A DNA stretch of 64,000 nt from Candidatus Westeberhardia cardiocondylae. Lineage in GTDB: Bacteria; Pseudomonadota; Gammaproteobacteria; Enterobacterales; Enterobacteriaceae. Positions 41,462 through 53,977 of this stretch are shown one piece after another. A program made the translations under genes and the position numbers. The stretch's first letter is position 1. Every line of letters starts with the position of its first letter. The notes beneath the pieces were generated by a model. It saw nothing but the letters and a program-made list of their open reading frames with translations. It was not told the origin of the DNA and searched no databases. The stretch lies in assembly GCA_024648785.1 (NCBI GenBank), contig JABYQB010000002.1, forward strand, positions 1 through 64,000, written 5' to 3'.

Positions 41462-42547
41462 ATGTTAAAGATAATAAAATTTTTTTCATTTTTTAATATA
41501 AAAAGTAATATTTATAGTTTTTTAAATTTTAATAAGTATATTAATAAATTATATGTGAATGGTCCTCCTGATTTAGAGGATGTTTTACGTAATTTTTTTA
41601 AAAAATTTAAAATTTTTAATTATAAAAATAAAATTTTTAATACTAATAAAATATATTTTAATAAGAATAATATTTATATTATTTTTTTTGTGGTATTTTT
41701 TATTATTTTATTTTTTATATGTAGTGGTTTTTATATAATACGAGAGGCTGAACGTGGTGTAGTATTAAGATTTGGTAAATTTCATCATATAGTTTTGCCA
41801 GGATTGAATTGGAAATTTAGTTTTATTGATTCTGTTCATACTGTTAATGTAGAATCTGTGCAGGAATTAGTATCTTCAGGAGTTATGTTAACATCTGATG
41901 AAAATGTTATTCGTGTTGAAATGAATGTTCAGTATCGTATTACTGATCCAAAATCTTATTTGTTTAGTGTTACTAATGCTGATGACAGTCTTAGACAAGC
42001 TACTGATAGTGCTTTGCGTGGTGTTATTGGTAAATATACAATGGATCGTATTCTTACTGAAGGCAGAACATTGGTTCGTAATGATACTCAACGTATTTTG
42101 GAAGATATTATTTATCCATATAATATGGGAATTACTTTGTTGGATGTTAATTTTCAGACTGCTAGACCACCAGAAGAAGTTAAGGAATCTTTTGATGACG
42201 CAATAGCTGCAAGAGAGAATGAACAACAATATATTCGAGAAGCTGAAGCTTATGTTAATGAAGTTCAACCTCGTGCTAATGGTAAAGCACAACGTATTTT
42301 AGAAGAAGGTCGTGCATATAAGACTAAATCTATTTTAAATGCAAAAGGTGAAGTTCAACGTTTTTTAAAAATATTACCGGAATATAAAATTTCTCCAGAG
42401 ATAACAAAAGAGCGTTTGTATATAGATGTTATGGAGAGAGTATTAAGTGGTTCAAAAAAAATATTGGTTTCTAAAAATAATACAATTTTTTTAGATTATG
42501 GATTATTTAATAAAAATTTATTAAATTTTGTAAAAAATTCTGGTTAA
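41462..42547 (+). CDS. hflK: FtsH regulator HflK
   Basis: Prohibitin/SPFH-family membrane protein that forms, with HflC, a cage around FtsH in the inner membrane. The 361 residues (E. coli 419) keep GPPDLEDVLRNFFKK before one transmembrane helix (about residues 72-92), then REAERGVVLRFGKF, TSDENVIRVEMNVQYRI, NFQTARPPEEVKESFDDA and EAEAYVNEVQPRANG. The N-terminal glycine-rich tail of E. coli is missing. With hflC and ftsH all in this window the whole complex is retained. Confidence 0.95.
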   Translation: MLKIIKFFSFFNIKSNIYSFLNFNKYINKLYVNGPPDLEDVLRNFFKKFKIFNYKNKIFNTNKIYFNKNNIYIIFFVVFFIILFFICSGFYIIREAERGVVLRFGKFHHIVLPGLNWKFSFIDSVHTVNVESVQELVSSGVMLTSDENVIRVEMNVQYRITDPKSYLFSVTNADDSLRQATDSALRGVIGKYTMDRILTEGRTLVRNDTQRILEDIIYPYNMGITLLDVNFQTARPPEEVKESFDDAIAARENEQQYIREAEAYVNEVQPRANGKAQRILEEGRAYKTKSILNAKGEVQRFLKILPEYKISPEITKERLYIDVMERVLSGSKKILVSKNNTIFLDYGLFNKNLLNFVKNSG

Positions 42548-42685
42548 GAAAAAATAATATTTTTAATATTAATTTATTATTTTAATGTGAAATAATAATT
42601 TATTAACTAATGTTATTTTTTATTTTTAATTATATTCAACTAATGTTATTTATTGTAAAAAAAATAATATGAGGTTATTAATATT

Positions 42686-43687
42686 GTGACACGACATATT
42701 GTAATTATATCTGTAATTTTTTCTGTATTAATATCTTTTTATACATCATGTTTTATTATTCAAGAAGGTCAATGTGGTATTGTTTTGAGATTTGGTAAAG
42801 TGTTACGTGATATAGATAATAATCCAATAGTTTATAATCCTGGTTTACATATAAAAATTCCTATTTTAGAAAAAGTTAAAAATCTTGATATTCGTATTCA
42901 AACTATGGAAAATCAAGAGGATAGATTTGTAACTATGGAAAAAAAAGATTTAATTATTGATTCATATATCAAATGGAGAATTAGTGATTTTAGTAGGTAT
43001 TATTTAGCTACAGGTGGTGGTGATATATCTCAGGCTGAAACTTTGATTAGAAGAAAATTTTCTGATCGTCTTCGTTCTGAATTAGGAAAATTAGACGTTA
43101 AAGGAATTGTTACTGATTCTAGAAATCAATTAATGAGTGATGTTAGAAAATTGTTAAATTATGGTACAGTTGGTAATGATAATGAAAAAGTATTATCTAA
43201 TAATTGTATGTTTTTTAGTAATTTTAAAAATAATGAATTTTATTTGGTTGATAGTTTTAAAGATAATTTAGAAATTAATCAAAATAGTATGGCTGCTTTA
43301 GGTATTGAGATAGTTGATGTTCGTATAAAACAAATTAATTTACCTGTAGAAGTTTCTGACGCTATTTATCAACGTATGCGTGCTGAAAGAGAGGCAGTTG
43401 CTAGAAGACATCGTTCTCAGGGGCAGGAGGAAGCAGAAAAATTGAGAGCTGTTGCTGATTATGAAGTTACTCGTACTTTATCTGAAGCTGAACATCAGTC
43501 ATTAATTATTAGAGGTGAAGCTGATGCTGAAACTGTAAGGATATATGCAAATTCTTTTAACGAAGATCCTGATTTTTATATTTTTCTTAGAATGTTGCAT
43601 GCTTATGAGAATAGTTTTAAAGATGATTATAATGTAATTGTTTTAAATCCTGAAAGTAATTTTTTGCGTTTTATGAAATTACAATAA
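42686..43687 (+). CDS. hflC: FtsH regulator HflC
   Basis: Partner of HflK in the FtsH-regulating membrane complex. The 333 residues (E. coli 334) have an N-terminal transmembrane helix (residues about 5-24), EGQCGIVLRFGKVLRD, KKDLIIDSYIKWRISDFSRYYLATGGGDISQAE, VDVRIKQINLPVEVSDAIYQRM and RAEREAVARRHRSQG. The start is GTG, with GAGG eleven bases before it. 138 bases after hflK. Confidence 0.95.
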   Translation: MTRHIVIISVIFSVLISFYTSCFIIQEGQCGIVLRFGKVLRDIDNNPIVYNPGLHIKIPILEKVKNLDIRIQTMENQEDRFVTMEKKDLIIDSYIKWRISDFSRYYLATGGGDISQAETLIRRKFSDRLRSELGKLDVKGIVTDSRNQLMSDVRKLLNYGTVGNDNEKVLSNNCMFFSNFKNNEFYLVDSFKDNLEINQNSMAALGIEIVDVRIKQINLPVEVSDAIYQRMRAEREAVARRHRSQGQEEAEKLRAVADYEVTRTLSEAEHQSLIIRGEADAETVRIYANSFNEDPDFYIFLRMLHAYENSFKDDYNVIVLNPESNFLRFMKLQ

Positions 43688-43891
43688 TTAAATTGTTTTA
43701 TTTGTATATGTTGAAAACAAAATCTTATTTAATTTAATTAAAATAATATTTTATTATTTTATTTTAAGATGTTAGTTTTTAATTTTATTAAATTTAATTT
43801 TTTTAAAATTTTATATGAAAGGGTTGATTTTTTTATTTTTTTTGTATTAGTAGTTAATTTTTTTAATTTTTAAATTTTTGTTTATTTGTAA

Positions 43892-44626
43892 ATGTGTGAA
43901 ATAGTTTATGGTATACATGTTATAGAGTCTATTTTATATAAAAATCCTGATAGATTTTTAGAAGTGTATATTATTAATAATTATAATACACGTTTGAAAA
44001 AATTAGTATATTTTTTACAGAAATATGACATTTTAATTAAGTTTGTAAATAAAAAATTTTTATATAATATTGTTAAATATTATGGTGTACATCAGGGTAT
44101 TGTGGCAAAAATTAAAAAAAATGTATTTAAAAATGATATTTTCTCATTTGTTTCAAGCAGATCTAGATCTTTGTTATTAGTTTTAGATGGTATTACTGAC
44201 TCTAGAAATTTGGGAGCTTGTTTTAGAAATGCCGAAGCAGCTGGTGTAGATGCTATAATTGTTCCAAAGCATCGTTCCGCAAAATTAAATGCTATTGCTA
44301 AAAAATCTTCTAGTGGTTCATCTGAGTTAGTTCCATTTTTTAGAGTAAATAATTTGTCTAGAGTATTAAATTTTTTGAAAAGTTGTAATTTTTGGATTAT
44401 TGGAACTAGTTCTAATTCTAATCATTCTTTATATAATGCAAAAGTTGATAGTGATTCTTTAGTTTTGATTTTAGGTTCTGAGGATAAAGGTATGCGTTTT
44501 TTGACAAGTAAATATTGTAATGAAATTGTCAGTGTTCCAATGTTTGGATTAATTTCTTCTTTGAATGTTTCTGTGGTATCTGGAATATGTTTATTTGAAT
44601 TTATAAGAAAACGTAAATATAAATGA
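43892..44626 (+). CDS. rlmB: 23S rRNA Gm2251 2'-O-methyltransferase
   Basis: SPOUT-class enzyme methylating G2251 in the P loop of 23S rRNA. The 244 residues (E. coli 243) have the N-terminal L30e-like domain starting VYGIHVIESIL, then the knotted catalytic domain with LDGITDSRNLGACFRNAEAAG, SSGSSELVPF, LGSEDKGMR and SLNVSVVSGICLFE. It is placed between hflC and rpsF, as in E. coli after deletion of about ten genes (purA, nsrR, rnr and others). Confidence 0.95.
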   Translation: MCEIVYGIHVIESILYKNPDRFLEVYIINNYNTRLKKLVYFLQKYDILIKFVNKKFLYNIVKYYGVHQGIVAKIKKNVFKNDIFSFVSSRSRSLLLVLDGITDSRNLGACFRNAEAAGVDAIIVPKHRSAKLNAIAKKSSSGSSELVPFFRVNNLSRVLNFLKSCNFWIIGTSSNSNHSLYNAKVDSDSLVLILGSEDKGMRFLTSKYCNEIVSVPMFGLISSLNVSVVSGICLFEFIRKRKYK

Positions 44627-44947
44627 ATATTAAAAATTTTTAATTTTTATATTTTAATATTTAATTATAACATGTTAATAAATTATTTATTTTTATTTTT
44701 TATTTTTCATTTATAGTTTTATAATATATCATTGTATTTGTATATTTTTATATATATTATTAGTGTTAAATTTTTGTAAAAATAAAATTTAAGTTTAAAA
44801 ATGTATTTAATATTTATTAGATTTAATTTTTTGTTTATATATTTTTTAAATATTTTAATTGTATTCTTATTTAAGATAATTTTTAATATGATACATTTTT
44901 ATTATATTGTTTGTGAATAAATTAATTTTTAAAAATTTGGAGATATT
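44627..44947. other. Spacer before rpsF
   Basis: About 320 bases of A/T sequence; probably holds the promoter of the rpsF-rpsR-rplI group. No readable gene or clear dyad. Confidence 0.5.
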
Positions 44948-45283
44948 ATGAGGAATTATGAAGTTGTTTTTATGGTACATCCTGATAAATTTAATCATAT
45001 TGATAATATACTTAATAATTTTTTATTTATTATTGTTGATAAATATGGTGGTTTAGTATATCGTTTGGAATATTGGGGTTGTTTAAACCTAACATATCCT
45101 ATTAAAAAATTGTATAAAGCTTATTATTTTTTATTAAATGTTGAAGTTGTTAAAAATGCAATTGATGAAATAAAAAAGATTTTTAAAATTGATGTTTTTG
45201 TTATTAGAAGCATGATTATTCGTGTTAAGTTAGCTATTACTGATGTTTCGCCTATGATGAAAATAAGAGAGGATTATACATAA
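44948..45283 (+). CDS. rpsF: 30S ribosomal protein S6
   Basis: Small-subunit protein that binds 16S rRNA together with S18. The 111 residues keep the ferredoxin-like fold: MRNYEVVFMVHPD, RLEYWGCLNLTYPIKKLYKAYYFLLNVE, VIRSMIIRVK. The acidic C-terminal tail of E. coli S6 (131 residues) is missing. GGAG lies eight bases before the ATG. priB, which follows in E. coli, is not readable in the 197 bases before rpsR. Confidence 0.95.
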   Translation: MRNYEVVFMVHPDKFNHIDNILNNFLFIIVDKYGGLVYRLEYWGCLNLTYPIKKLYKAYYFLLNVEVVKNAIDEIKKIFKIDVFVIRSMIIRVKLAITDVSPMMKIREDYT

Positions 45284-45480
45284 TCATTTTAAATAAATAA
45301 TATAAAAATATTTAATTTTTTTTATTTTTTATTAATAGTAGATATATCTTATTTTTTGAAAATTATAATTTGTTGTTTTAAACATGTAATGTTTTGTATT
45401 ATTGTTACAAACATGAATTTGTTCTTATTGAATGTAATTATCAATATTTTTGAATTTATATGTTTTAGGAGAATATTTAT

Positions 45481-45744
45481 ATGATATATTATACTCGTCG
45501 TAGAAAGTTTTGTCGTTTTAGAGTAAAAAATATTATTGAAATTGATTATAAGGATATTTCTGTATTAAAAAATTATATTACTGAAAGTGGTAAAATTGTA
45601 CCTAGAAGAGTTACTGGAACTAGTATGAAATATCAACGTCAATTATCTAGTGCTATTAAAAAAGCTAGATATATTTCTTTATTACCTTATACAGATAATA
45701 ATTATTTTTTATCAGAAAATTTTCTTAAAGAGGATAATGTATGA
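45481..45744 (+). CDS. rpsR: 30S ribosomal protein S18
   Basis: Small-subunit protein forming a heterodimer with S6. It shows [35 protein letters not shown] and [23 protein letters not shown]. It has 87 residues against 75 in E. coli: after the usual end it runs on for about 12 residues until the stop that overlaps the rplI start (ATGA), perhaps from loss of the original stop codon. AGGAGA precedes the ATG. Confidence 0.95.
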   Translation: MIYYTRRRKFCRFRVKNIIEIDYKDISVLKNYITESGKIVPRRVTGTSMKYQRQLSSAIKKARYISLLPYTDNNYFLSENFLKEDNV

Positions 45745-46202
45745 AAGTTATTCTTATTAAGAAGGTGTTAGGGTTAGGTGATTTAGGAAATATAATAAAT
45801 GTTAAGCCAGGTTATGCTAGAAATTTTTTGTTTCCTAATGGAATAGCAATTTTAGCAAGTAAAAAAAATATAGAAAATATTAAAAGTTTTAAAAAAAATG
45901 TTAATATTGTTTTTGAAACAAATTATGTTGAGGCTAAAAATAAAGCTGATAGAATTAATAAACTAGAAAAAATTGTTATTGAGTCTAGAGTATCAGATCA
46001 TGTAACTGGTAAATTATTTGGGTCTGTAAATGCTAAAAATATTTGTATAGCTATGTCAAAATTTGGAATAAATATTTTACAAAAGGAAATATTTATGCCT
46101 AGTGGTGTTTTTAAGTTTATTGGTAAATATTATATAAATATTAAATTGCATAAAAAAGTATCTGTAAATTTTTGTATTATTGTTATTGAAAAGAAAGATT
46201 AG
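45741..46202 (+). CDS. rplI: 50S ribosomal protein L9
   Basis: Large-subunit protein with two globular domains on a long helix. The 153 residues (E. coli 149) begin [30 protein letters not shown] and include [14 protein letters not shown] and [19 protein letters not shown]. It overlaps rpsR by four bases, indicating coupled translation. The C-terminal domain is more diverged than the N-terminal rRNA-binding one. Confidence 0.95.
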   Translation: MKVILIKKVLGLGDLGNIINVKPGYARNFLFPNGIAILASKKNIENIKSFKKNVNIVFETNYVEAKNKADRINKLEKIVIESRVSDHVTGKLFGSVNAKNICIAMSKFGINILQKEIFMPSGVFKFIGKYYINIKLHKKVSVNFCIIVIEKKD

Positions 46203-46318
46203 TTTTTGTATTATTTATTTCATGTTGTATTTATATAATTAAATATTTTATTTCGTTAAAATTTTTAAATATTTTATAATATTTTTCATTGAATTAATAT
46301 TTTCTTTTAAATGAAATA

Positions 46319-46855
46319 TTATTTGTGTAATATTAATGAATTAATAATTTCTTCTTTGGCTATTTTAGAATTTTTCCATGAATTAATTTTAACCCATTTT
46401 TTTTTTTCTAAATCTTTGTAATGTTTAAAAAAATAAGATATTTGTGTTTTTATGAATTTAGGGAACAGATTTATATCTGTTATTTTATTGTATTGTGTAG
46501 ATAATGTTTCATGTGGTACAGCTAATATTTTAACATCTTTTCCAGATTCATCTGTCATATCCAACATTCCTATAGGTTTACATCTTATTATTGTTCCTGG
46601 GTACAGAGGGTATGGTGTATGTACTAATACATCTAGAGGGTCTCCGTCGTGAGATAATGTATTATTTATATACCCGTAATTACATGGATATAGTAGTGTT
46701 GTTGGTATGAAACGATCTACAAATATATGTCCTGTTTCTTTGTTTATTTCATATTTTACTGGGTAAGTATTTGCAGGAATTTCAATTATTGCATATATGT
46801 CTTCAGGAGTATTTTCACCGGTTGGTACGTTGGAAAAATATTCATTTTTTTTCAT
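46319..46855 (-). CDS. ppa: Inorganic pyrophosphatase
   Basis: Soluble family I pyrophosphatase that hydrolyses pyrophosphate and pulls biosynthetic reactions forward. The 178 residues (E. coli 176) carry EDIYAIIEIPANTYPVKYE, FVDRFIPTTLLYPCNYGYI, the metal-binding DGDPLDVLVHTPYPL, and HYKDLEKKKWVKI. It is the only minus-strand gene between 34 and 61 kb, converging with rplI as a single-gene transcript. Confidence 0.97.
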   Translation of the reverse strand: MKKNEYFSNVPTGENTPEDIYAIIEIPANTYPVKYEINKETGHIFVDRFIPTTLLYPCNYGYINNTLSHDGDPLDVLVHTPYPLYPGTIIRCKPIGMLDMTDESGKDVKILAVPHETLSTQYNKITDINLFPKFIKTQISYFFKHYKDLEKKKWVKINSWKNSKIAKEEIINSLILHK

Positions 46856-47389
46856 ATTATTTATATTTTTATTAAGTTTGTTTAAAATTACATTATTTTA
46901 TTATATATTTTATTAAATTGGAGTTTTTCATTATTTATTAATTTTATTTTATTAAATTTAAAATATATTATTGTATAATAATAATGAAATTTTATTTTGT
47001 AAATAAGTTTTGTATTATTTAATATATAAAAATTTTATATTTTTACATTAAAAATTTCATGGATAATTTTTAATTAAATATTTTAATATGAATTTAAATA
47101 TAATTTTTAAAATATTAATTTTAATTTAAATAAATTATGTTTTTGTTTTTAAATATTAAGTTTGAATTATTTTTAATATTTAAATATTTTATTAATATTA
47201 AATATAAATTATATTTTTCATGTTAATTTTATTTTTTTACAAACAAAACCTAAAATTTACATAAAAATATATATAATATTTTTTATATTTTTTGTTTAAA
47301 AAAAATTATTTAAACAAAAATATAATAAGTTAAATTATGATATATAATTCAATATTTTGAATTACTAAAATAGTTAAAAGGATTATTTT
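46856..47389. other. Divergent spacer between ppa and rplU
   Basis: Holds the promoters of ppa and of the rplU-rpmA-obgE group plus a 12-bp perfect inverted repeat at 47289-47320. ispB, divergent from rplU in E. coli, is not readable. Confidence 0.55.
47289..47320. repeat. Inverted repeat with 12-bp arms upstream of rplU
   Basis: Arms TTTTTGTTTAAA (47289-47300) and TTTAAACAAAAA (47309-47320) pair perfectly around an eight-base loop, 70 bases before the rplU start. Because both flanking genes point away from it, it is not an ordinary terminator; it could be an operator, a leader-RNA hairpin of rplU, or chance. Confidence 0.45.
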
Positions 47390-47701
47390 ATGTATGCAAT
47401 ATTTCAGTATGGCGCAAAACAATATAAAGTGAGTAATAAACAAATTATTCGTTTTGAAAAAATAGATTTAGAAATTAATAAGATTTTAGTGTTTGATAAA
47501 ATTTTGATGGTTGTTGATAAACATAAAGTTAAAGTTGGTTATCCATTTATTAAAGATGTTAAAATTTTTGCAAATGTTTTAAAACATGGTCGTTTTGATA
47601 AAATTTTAATAATAAAATATAATAGACGTAAACATCATAAGAAAAGTTTAGGTCATCGTCAATGGTATACTGATGTTAAAATAAATAATATTGTTGTATA
47701 A
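47390..47701 (+). CDS. rplU: 50S ribosomal protein L21
   Basis: Large-subunit protein binding 23S rRNA near L20. The 103 residues equal the E. coli length: MYAIFQYGAKQYKVSNKQIIRFEK, VGYPFIKDVKIFANVLKHGR, and the basic C terminus KYNRRKHHKKSLGHRQWYTDVKI. AAGGA precedes the ATG. 47 bases before rpmA. Confidence 0.95.
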   Translation: MYAIFQYGAKQYKVSNKQIIRFEKIDLEINKILVFDKILMVVDKHKVKVGYPFIKDVKIFANVLKHGRFDKILIIKYNRRKHHKKSLGHRQWYTDVKINNIVV

Positions 47702-47748
47702 ATTGATATTTATTGTAATTTATATTTTAAAAATTATATAGGAAAGTT

Positions 47749-48000
47749 ATGGCACATAAAAAAGCTGGTGGTTCTACTAGAAATGGTAGAGATTCTTGTG
47801 GTAAACGCCTAGGTGTTAAGCATTTTGGTGGTGAATTAATTAAATCTGGTGTTATTATTGTAAGACAGCGTGGAACAAAGTTTCATGCAGGAATAAATGT
47901 TGGTTGTGGTCGTGATCATACTTTATTTGCATTGAGGTGTGGTAGAGTAAAATTTGAAGTTAAAGGTTATAAAAAAAGAAAGTTTGTTTCAGTTTTTTAG
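47749..48000 (+). CDS. rpmA: 50S ribosomal protein L27
   Basis: Large-subunit protein whose N terminus reaches the peptidyl transferase centre. The 83 residues (E. coli 85) start [20 protein letters not shown] and continue with [20 protein letters not shown] and a glycine-rich middle. The start is immediately functional without N-terminal cleavage, as in other Proteobacteria. Highly conserved. Confidence 0.97.
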   Translation: MAHKKAGGSTRNGRDSCGKRLGVKHFGGELIKSGVIIVRQRGTKFHAGINVGCGRDHTLFALRCGRVKFEVKGYKKRKFVSVF

Positions 48001-48051
48001 TTTTAGTTGTATTTTAAAATAATTTATATTTTTAATATATTTATATGTTAA

Positions 48052-49113
<1,062 letters not shown>

Positions 49114-49741
49114 TATTTATTTAGTTTAATTATATTTTGTATAGGTTAAATTAATATTTTTAGTTTTTTAGAATTTAAATATGTTTTGTTTTTTATTTTT
49201 ATTTTTTATTTATTTGTATTTTTGTTTTAATTTTTATTTTTTTAAAAATTTATTTATGTTTTAAAAAAATTAATAATTTATTTTATTTTTAACATTTATA
49301 TTATTAATTTAAAATATTTTATTAAACAAATTATTTATTTTAAATATTTTAATATTTTTATTTAAATTAATTGTAATATTAATGTATAAAATTTTATTTA
49401 TTATAAAATTTAATATTATATAAATTTTATTAAAATTGATTGTAAAAATACTTTATTTTTTTGAAAAACAAATTTATTATTTTTTATTATTTTGTTAATA
49501 TGTAAAATTTTTATTAGATAAATTATTCTATTATTGTAATTTGTTTTATATATTAAAATATAAAAATTATATATTTTACTAAATTTAATTTAGAATATAA
49601 CATATATTATTATATTGTAAATAAATTTTATAAACTTTGATAATTTATTTATGTACATAATAGTGAATTGTTAATTAAAAAATATATTGTGCATTTTTGT
49701 TTTTTTTCATTTTTGAAAGATTTGAAATATTAGAGGTATAT
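49114..49741. other. 0.6-kb spacer replacing dacB
   Basis: In E. coli dacB (penicillin-binding protein 4) lies between obgE and greA. Here only A/T sequence remains, without a readable remnant, apart from the in-frame upstream extension of greA. Confidence 0.5.
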
Positions 49742-50218
49742 ATGAAAAAAATTCCAATGACTTTATGTGGCTTTAAACAGCTTCGTCAAGAACTTGAATA
49801 TCTTAAAAATATACGTCGATCTCAAATTATTGAATCTCTTTCTGAAGCAAGGAAACATGGTGATTTAAAAGAAAATGCTGAATATCATTCAGCTAGGGAA
49901 CAACAAGCTTTTTGTGAGTGTAGAATTCAAGAAATAGAAATTAAACTTTCACATTCTGAGATTATTGATGTAACTAAACTTACACCTAGTAATAGAGTAA
50001 TTTTTGGAGTAACTGTTAGTATAAATAATTTAGATACAAAAAGAATATATAAATATAAGATTGTTGGTGATGATGAAGCAGATTTTAAAAAAAATTTAAT
50101 TTCTATTAATTCTCCACTTGCTAGAGGTCTAGTTGGTAGAGAAGAGGGTGATGTTGTTGTTATTAGAACACCTCGAGGGAATGTGGAATATAAAATTGTT
50201 AAAGTTGAATATGTATGA
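49742..50218 (+). CDS. greA: Transcription elongation factor GreA
   Basis: Rescues backtracked RNA polymerase by stimulating transcript cleavage. The ATG at 49742, preceded by AGAGGT, gives 158 residues, exactly the E. coli length. The N-terminal coiled coil carries the catalytic acidic tip in [19 protein letters not shown]; the C-terminal domain shows [17 protein letters not shown] and [14 protein letters not shown]. The open frame extends 15 codons upstream without homology. Of interest because GreA also affects the fate of slipped or arrested transcripts on homopolymers. Confidence 0.96.
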   Translation: MKKIPMTLCGFKQLRQELEYLKNIRRSQIIESLSEARKHGDLKENAEYHSAREQQAFCECRIQEIEIKLSHSEIIDVTKLTPSNRVIFGVTVSINNLDTKRIYKYKIVGDDEADFKKNLISINSPLARGLVGREEGDVVVIRTPRGNVEYKIVKVEYV

Positions 50219-50527
50219 TAATTATTAATATTTATTTTTTTATTAAAAAATTATTTATATAATTTTTATAGATTTTAATATTGATTATTTTGATGATATT
50301 ACTTATTAGTATAATATTTTAATGTCTATGTAATATAATAGATATTGTTAAAATATATAATTTTATAATAATATTTTATTTTATGTGTAAAATTTATTAA
50401 AATATTTTAATATTATTTATTTATATTTATTTTAATTTTCTAATTTAGTTAATGAAATTTTTTAAAAAAGCTAATATTATATTAATAAATTATTTAATGA
50501 TAAATAAAAATTACTAATAATTTTTGT
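50219..50527. other. Spacer between greA and rlmE
   Basis: About 310 bases of A/T sequence at the place of yhbY in E. coli; no remnant seen. Confidence 0.5.
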
Positions 50528-51148
50528 ATGATTAAAAATCGTTCTTTAAGTTCTTTATCTTGGTTGCGAAGACACCGTAATGACATATATGTTCGTAAGT
50601 CAAAGTATCATGGATTTCGTTCTCGTTCCTGGTTTAAAATTTCTGAAATACAAAAAAAAGATAAAATATTTTATTCTGGTATGGTTGTAATAGAATTGGG
50701 TTCTTCACCTGGAGGTTGGTCGCAGTTTATATTGAATGAAATTGGAATTACAGGATATCTTGTTTCTTGTGATATAATTGAAATGAAAGTATTAGAAGGC
50801 ATGGATTTTGTACACGGTAATATTTATAATTTGAAAACGGTAAATAATATTTTGGGAAAAGTTAAAAATAGAAAAGTTCAAGTTGTTTTGTCTGATATAT
50901 CTCCAAATTTGAGTGGAATTTCAATAATTGACATTTCTAAATTTACATATCTTATAAAATTTTTATTATGTACATTTTATGATGTTATTTCTTCGAGAGG
51001 AAAATTTTTAATTAAAGTTTTTCAAGGTGAGGATTTTGAAGATTCATTAAAGGAAATAAGTTATTTGTTTAAAGAAGTAAAAATTCGTAAACCAAAATCT
51101 TCCAGATTTAATTCTCGGGAAGTGTATATTGTAGCTACCAAGAAATAA
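50528..51148 (+). CDS. rlmE: 23S rRNA Um2552 2'-O-methyltransferase (FtsJ/RrmJ)
   Basis: Methylates U2552 in the A loop, a late step of 50S assembly. The 206 residues (E. coli 209) show the Arg/Lys start, SRSWFKISEIQKKDKIF with the catalytic Lys, the SAM loop ELGSSPGGWSQF, VLSDISPNLSG with the catalytic Asp, and LIKVFQGEDFE with the second Lys. It precedes ftsH by 59 bases, as in E. coli, and may be cotranscribed. Confidence 0.96.
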   Translation: MIKNRSLSSLSWLRRHRNDIYVRKSKYHGFRSRSWFKISEIQKKDKIFYSGMVVIELGSSPGGWSQFILNEIGITGYLVSCDIIEMKVLEGMDFVHGNIYNLKTVNNILGKVKNRKVQVVLSDISPNLSGISIIDISKFTYLIKFLLCTFYDVISSRGKFLIKVFQGEDFEDSLKEISYLFKEVKIRKPKSSRFNSREVYIVATKK

Positions 51149-51207
51149 AATAGGATGTGTTGTTTTTATTTTAAAATATTAAAATATGAGGTTAATTTTT
51201 AATTAAT

Positions 51208-53055
<1,848 letters not shown>

Positions 53056-53445
53056 TTAATGTTTTTTTAAAAAATTATTTACTTTTTTTATTTAATTTTT
53101 TTAATTTTGTTTGTTGTTTTTAGTTTATTTTATTACAAAATTTTTTACAATTTTATTGTATTAAGGATATGAGTATTCTAAATTTTATTTCATATTTATT
53201 TTATGATTATAATAAAATATATTAATTTATATATATATATTCTTATTAAGAAATGTATGATGTTTTGTGTTAATTTTTGATGATTTATCATTTATTGTAA
53301 ATATTTTTGTTTTATTTAATAAAAAATTATTTATATTTGTATAAAATAATTATTGCATTTGACTTATTATAAGTTATACTCATTATGTGTTTTATTTTTT
53401 TTAATAATTTTTTATTTTTATTTTTTAATATGGTGTAATACTATT
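53056..53445. other. Spacer replacing folP and glmM
   Basis: Between ftsH and secG E. coli has folP and glmM. Only about 390 bases of A/T sequence are left, part of which is open in frame with secG but without homology. Loss of glmM here matters for wall precursor supply. Confidence 0.5.
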
Positions 53446-53774
53446 ATGTATGAAATAATTTTAACAATTTTTTTGTTTGATATAATTTGTTTAGTAACAT
53501 TTATTATGTTACAACAAGGAAGAAGTATTGGATCAGGATATTCATTTAATACAAATAATTCTGATATTTTTTTATCATCTAGTTATGTTAGTAGTTTTAT
53601 GAATAAGGTTATTATTTTTTGTTCATTAGTTTTTTTTTGTTTAGTCTTTTATTAGTTAATTTTAATTATTATCAATATACAGATGAATGTAAATTGGGTT
53701 ATTTAGATAAAGATAAAGTTGAATGTGATAAAAATATTATTTTAGATAATTCTTTTGAAGATATACCGAATTAA
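53446..53774 (+). CDS. secG: Protein-export membrane protein SecG, frame broken at a T9 run
   Basis: Small SecYEG subunit that eases the SecA cycle. From ATG 53446 the frame reads MYEIILTIFLFDI and TFIMLQQGRSIGSGYSFN, as E. coli MYEALLVVFLIVA and GLIMLQQGKGADMGASFG, then enters the second helix and stops at 53655. At the nine-T run 53630-53638 one extra T moves into a frame that reads VFFLFSLLLVNFN, matching E. coli LFFIISLVLGNIN, and stays open to 53774, ending FEDIPN against E. coli TSDIPN. Repaired length is 109 residues (E. coli 110). Unrepaired, the protein would be 69 residues with an almost complete second helix and no tail, so it might function anyway. Confidence 0.85.
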
Positions 53775-53801
53775 ATTTTAGTTGTTAATTTTTTAATTTA
53801 T

Positions 53802-53889
53802 GCCGAGGTGGTGGAATTGGTATACACGCTACTTTGAGGTGGTAGTTTCCCTTGTTCGGGTTTTGCAGGTTCAAATCCTGTCCTCGGTA
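53802..53889 (+). tRNA. leuU: tRNA-Leu(GAG)
   Basis: Class II tRNA of 88 bases with a long variable arm. Acceptor GCCGAGG pairs with CCTCGGT, D arm TGGTGGAATTGGTATACACGC, anticodon loop CTTTGAGGT with anticodon GAG, T arm GCAGGTTCAAATCCTGT. It closely resembles E. coli leuU and occupies the same place after secG. The 3' CCA is not encoded (the DNA reads A then TAT), so it needs CCA addition. Anticodon GAG reads CUC/CUU codons. Confidence 0.95.
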
Positions 53890-53903
53890 TTATATAATAT
53901 TTT

Positions 53904-53977
<74 letters not shown>

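Noticed and set aside
41888-42292. 134-codon open frame on the minus strand
   Set aside because: Antisense to conserved hflK coding sequence.
53355-53385. Sigma-70 promoter before secG (TTGACT ... TATACT)
   Set aside because: The spacing between the two elements is only about ten bases, and such words are common in this AT-rich DNA.
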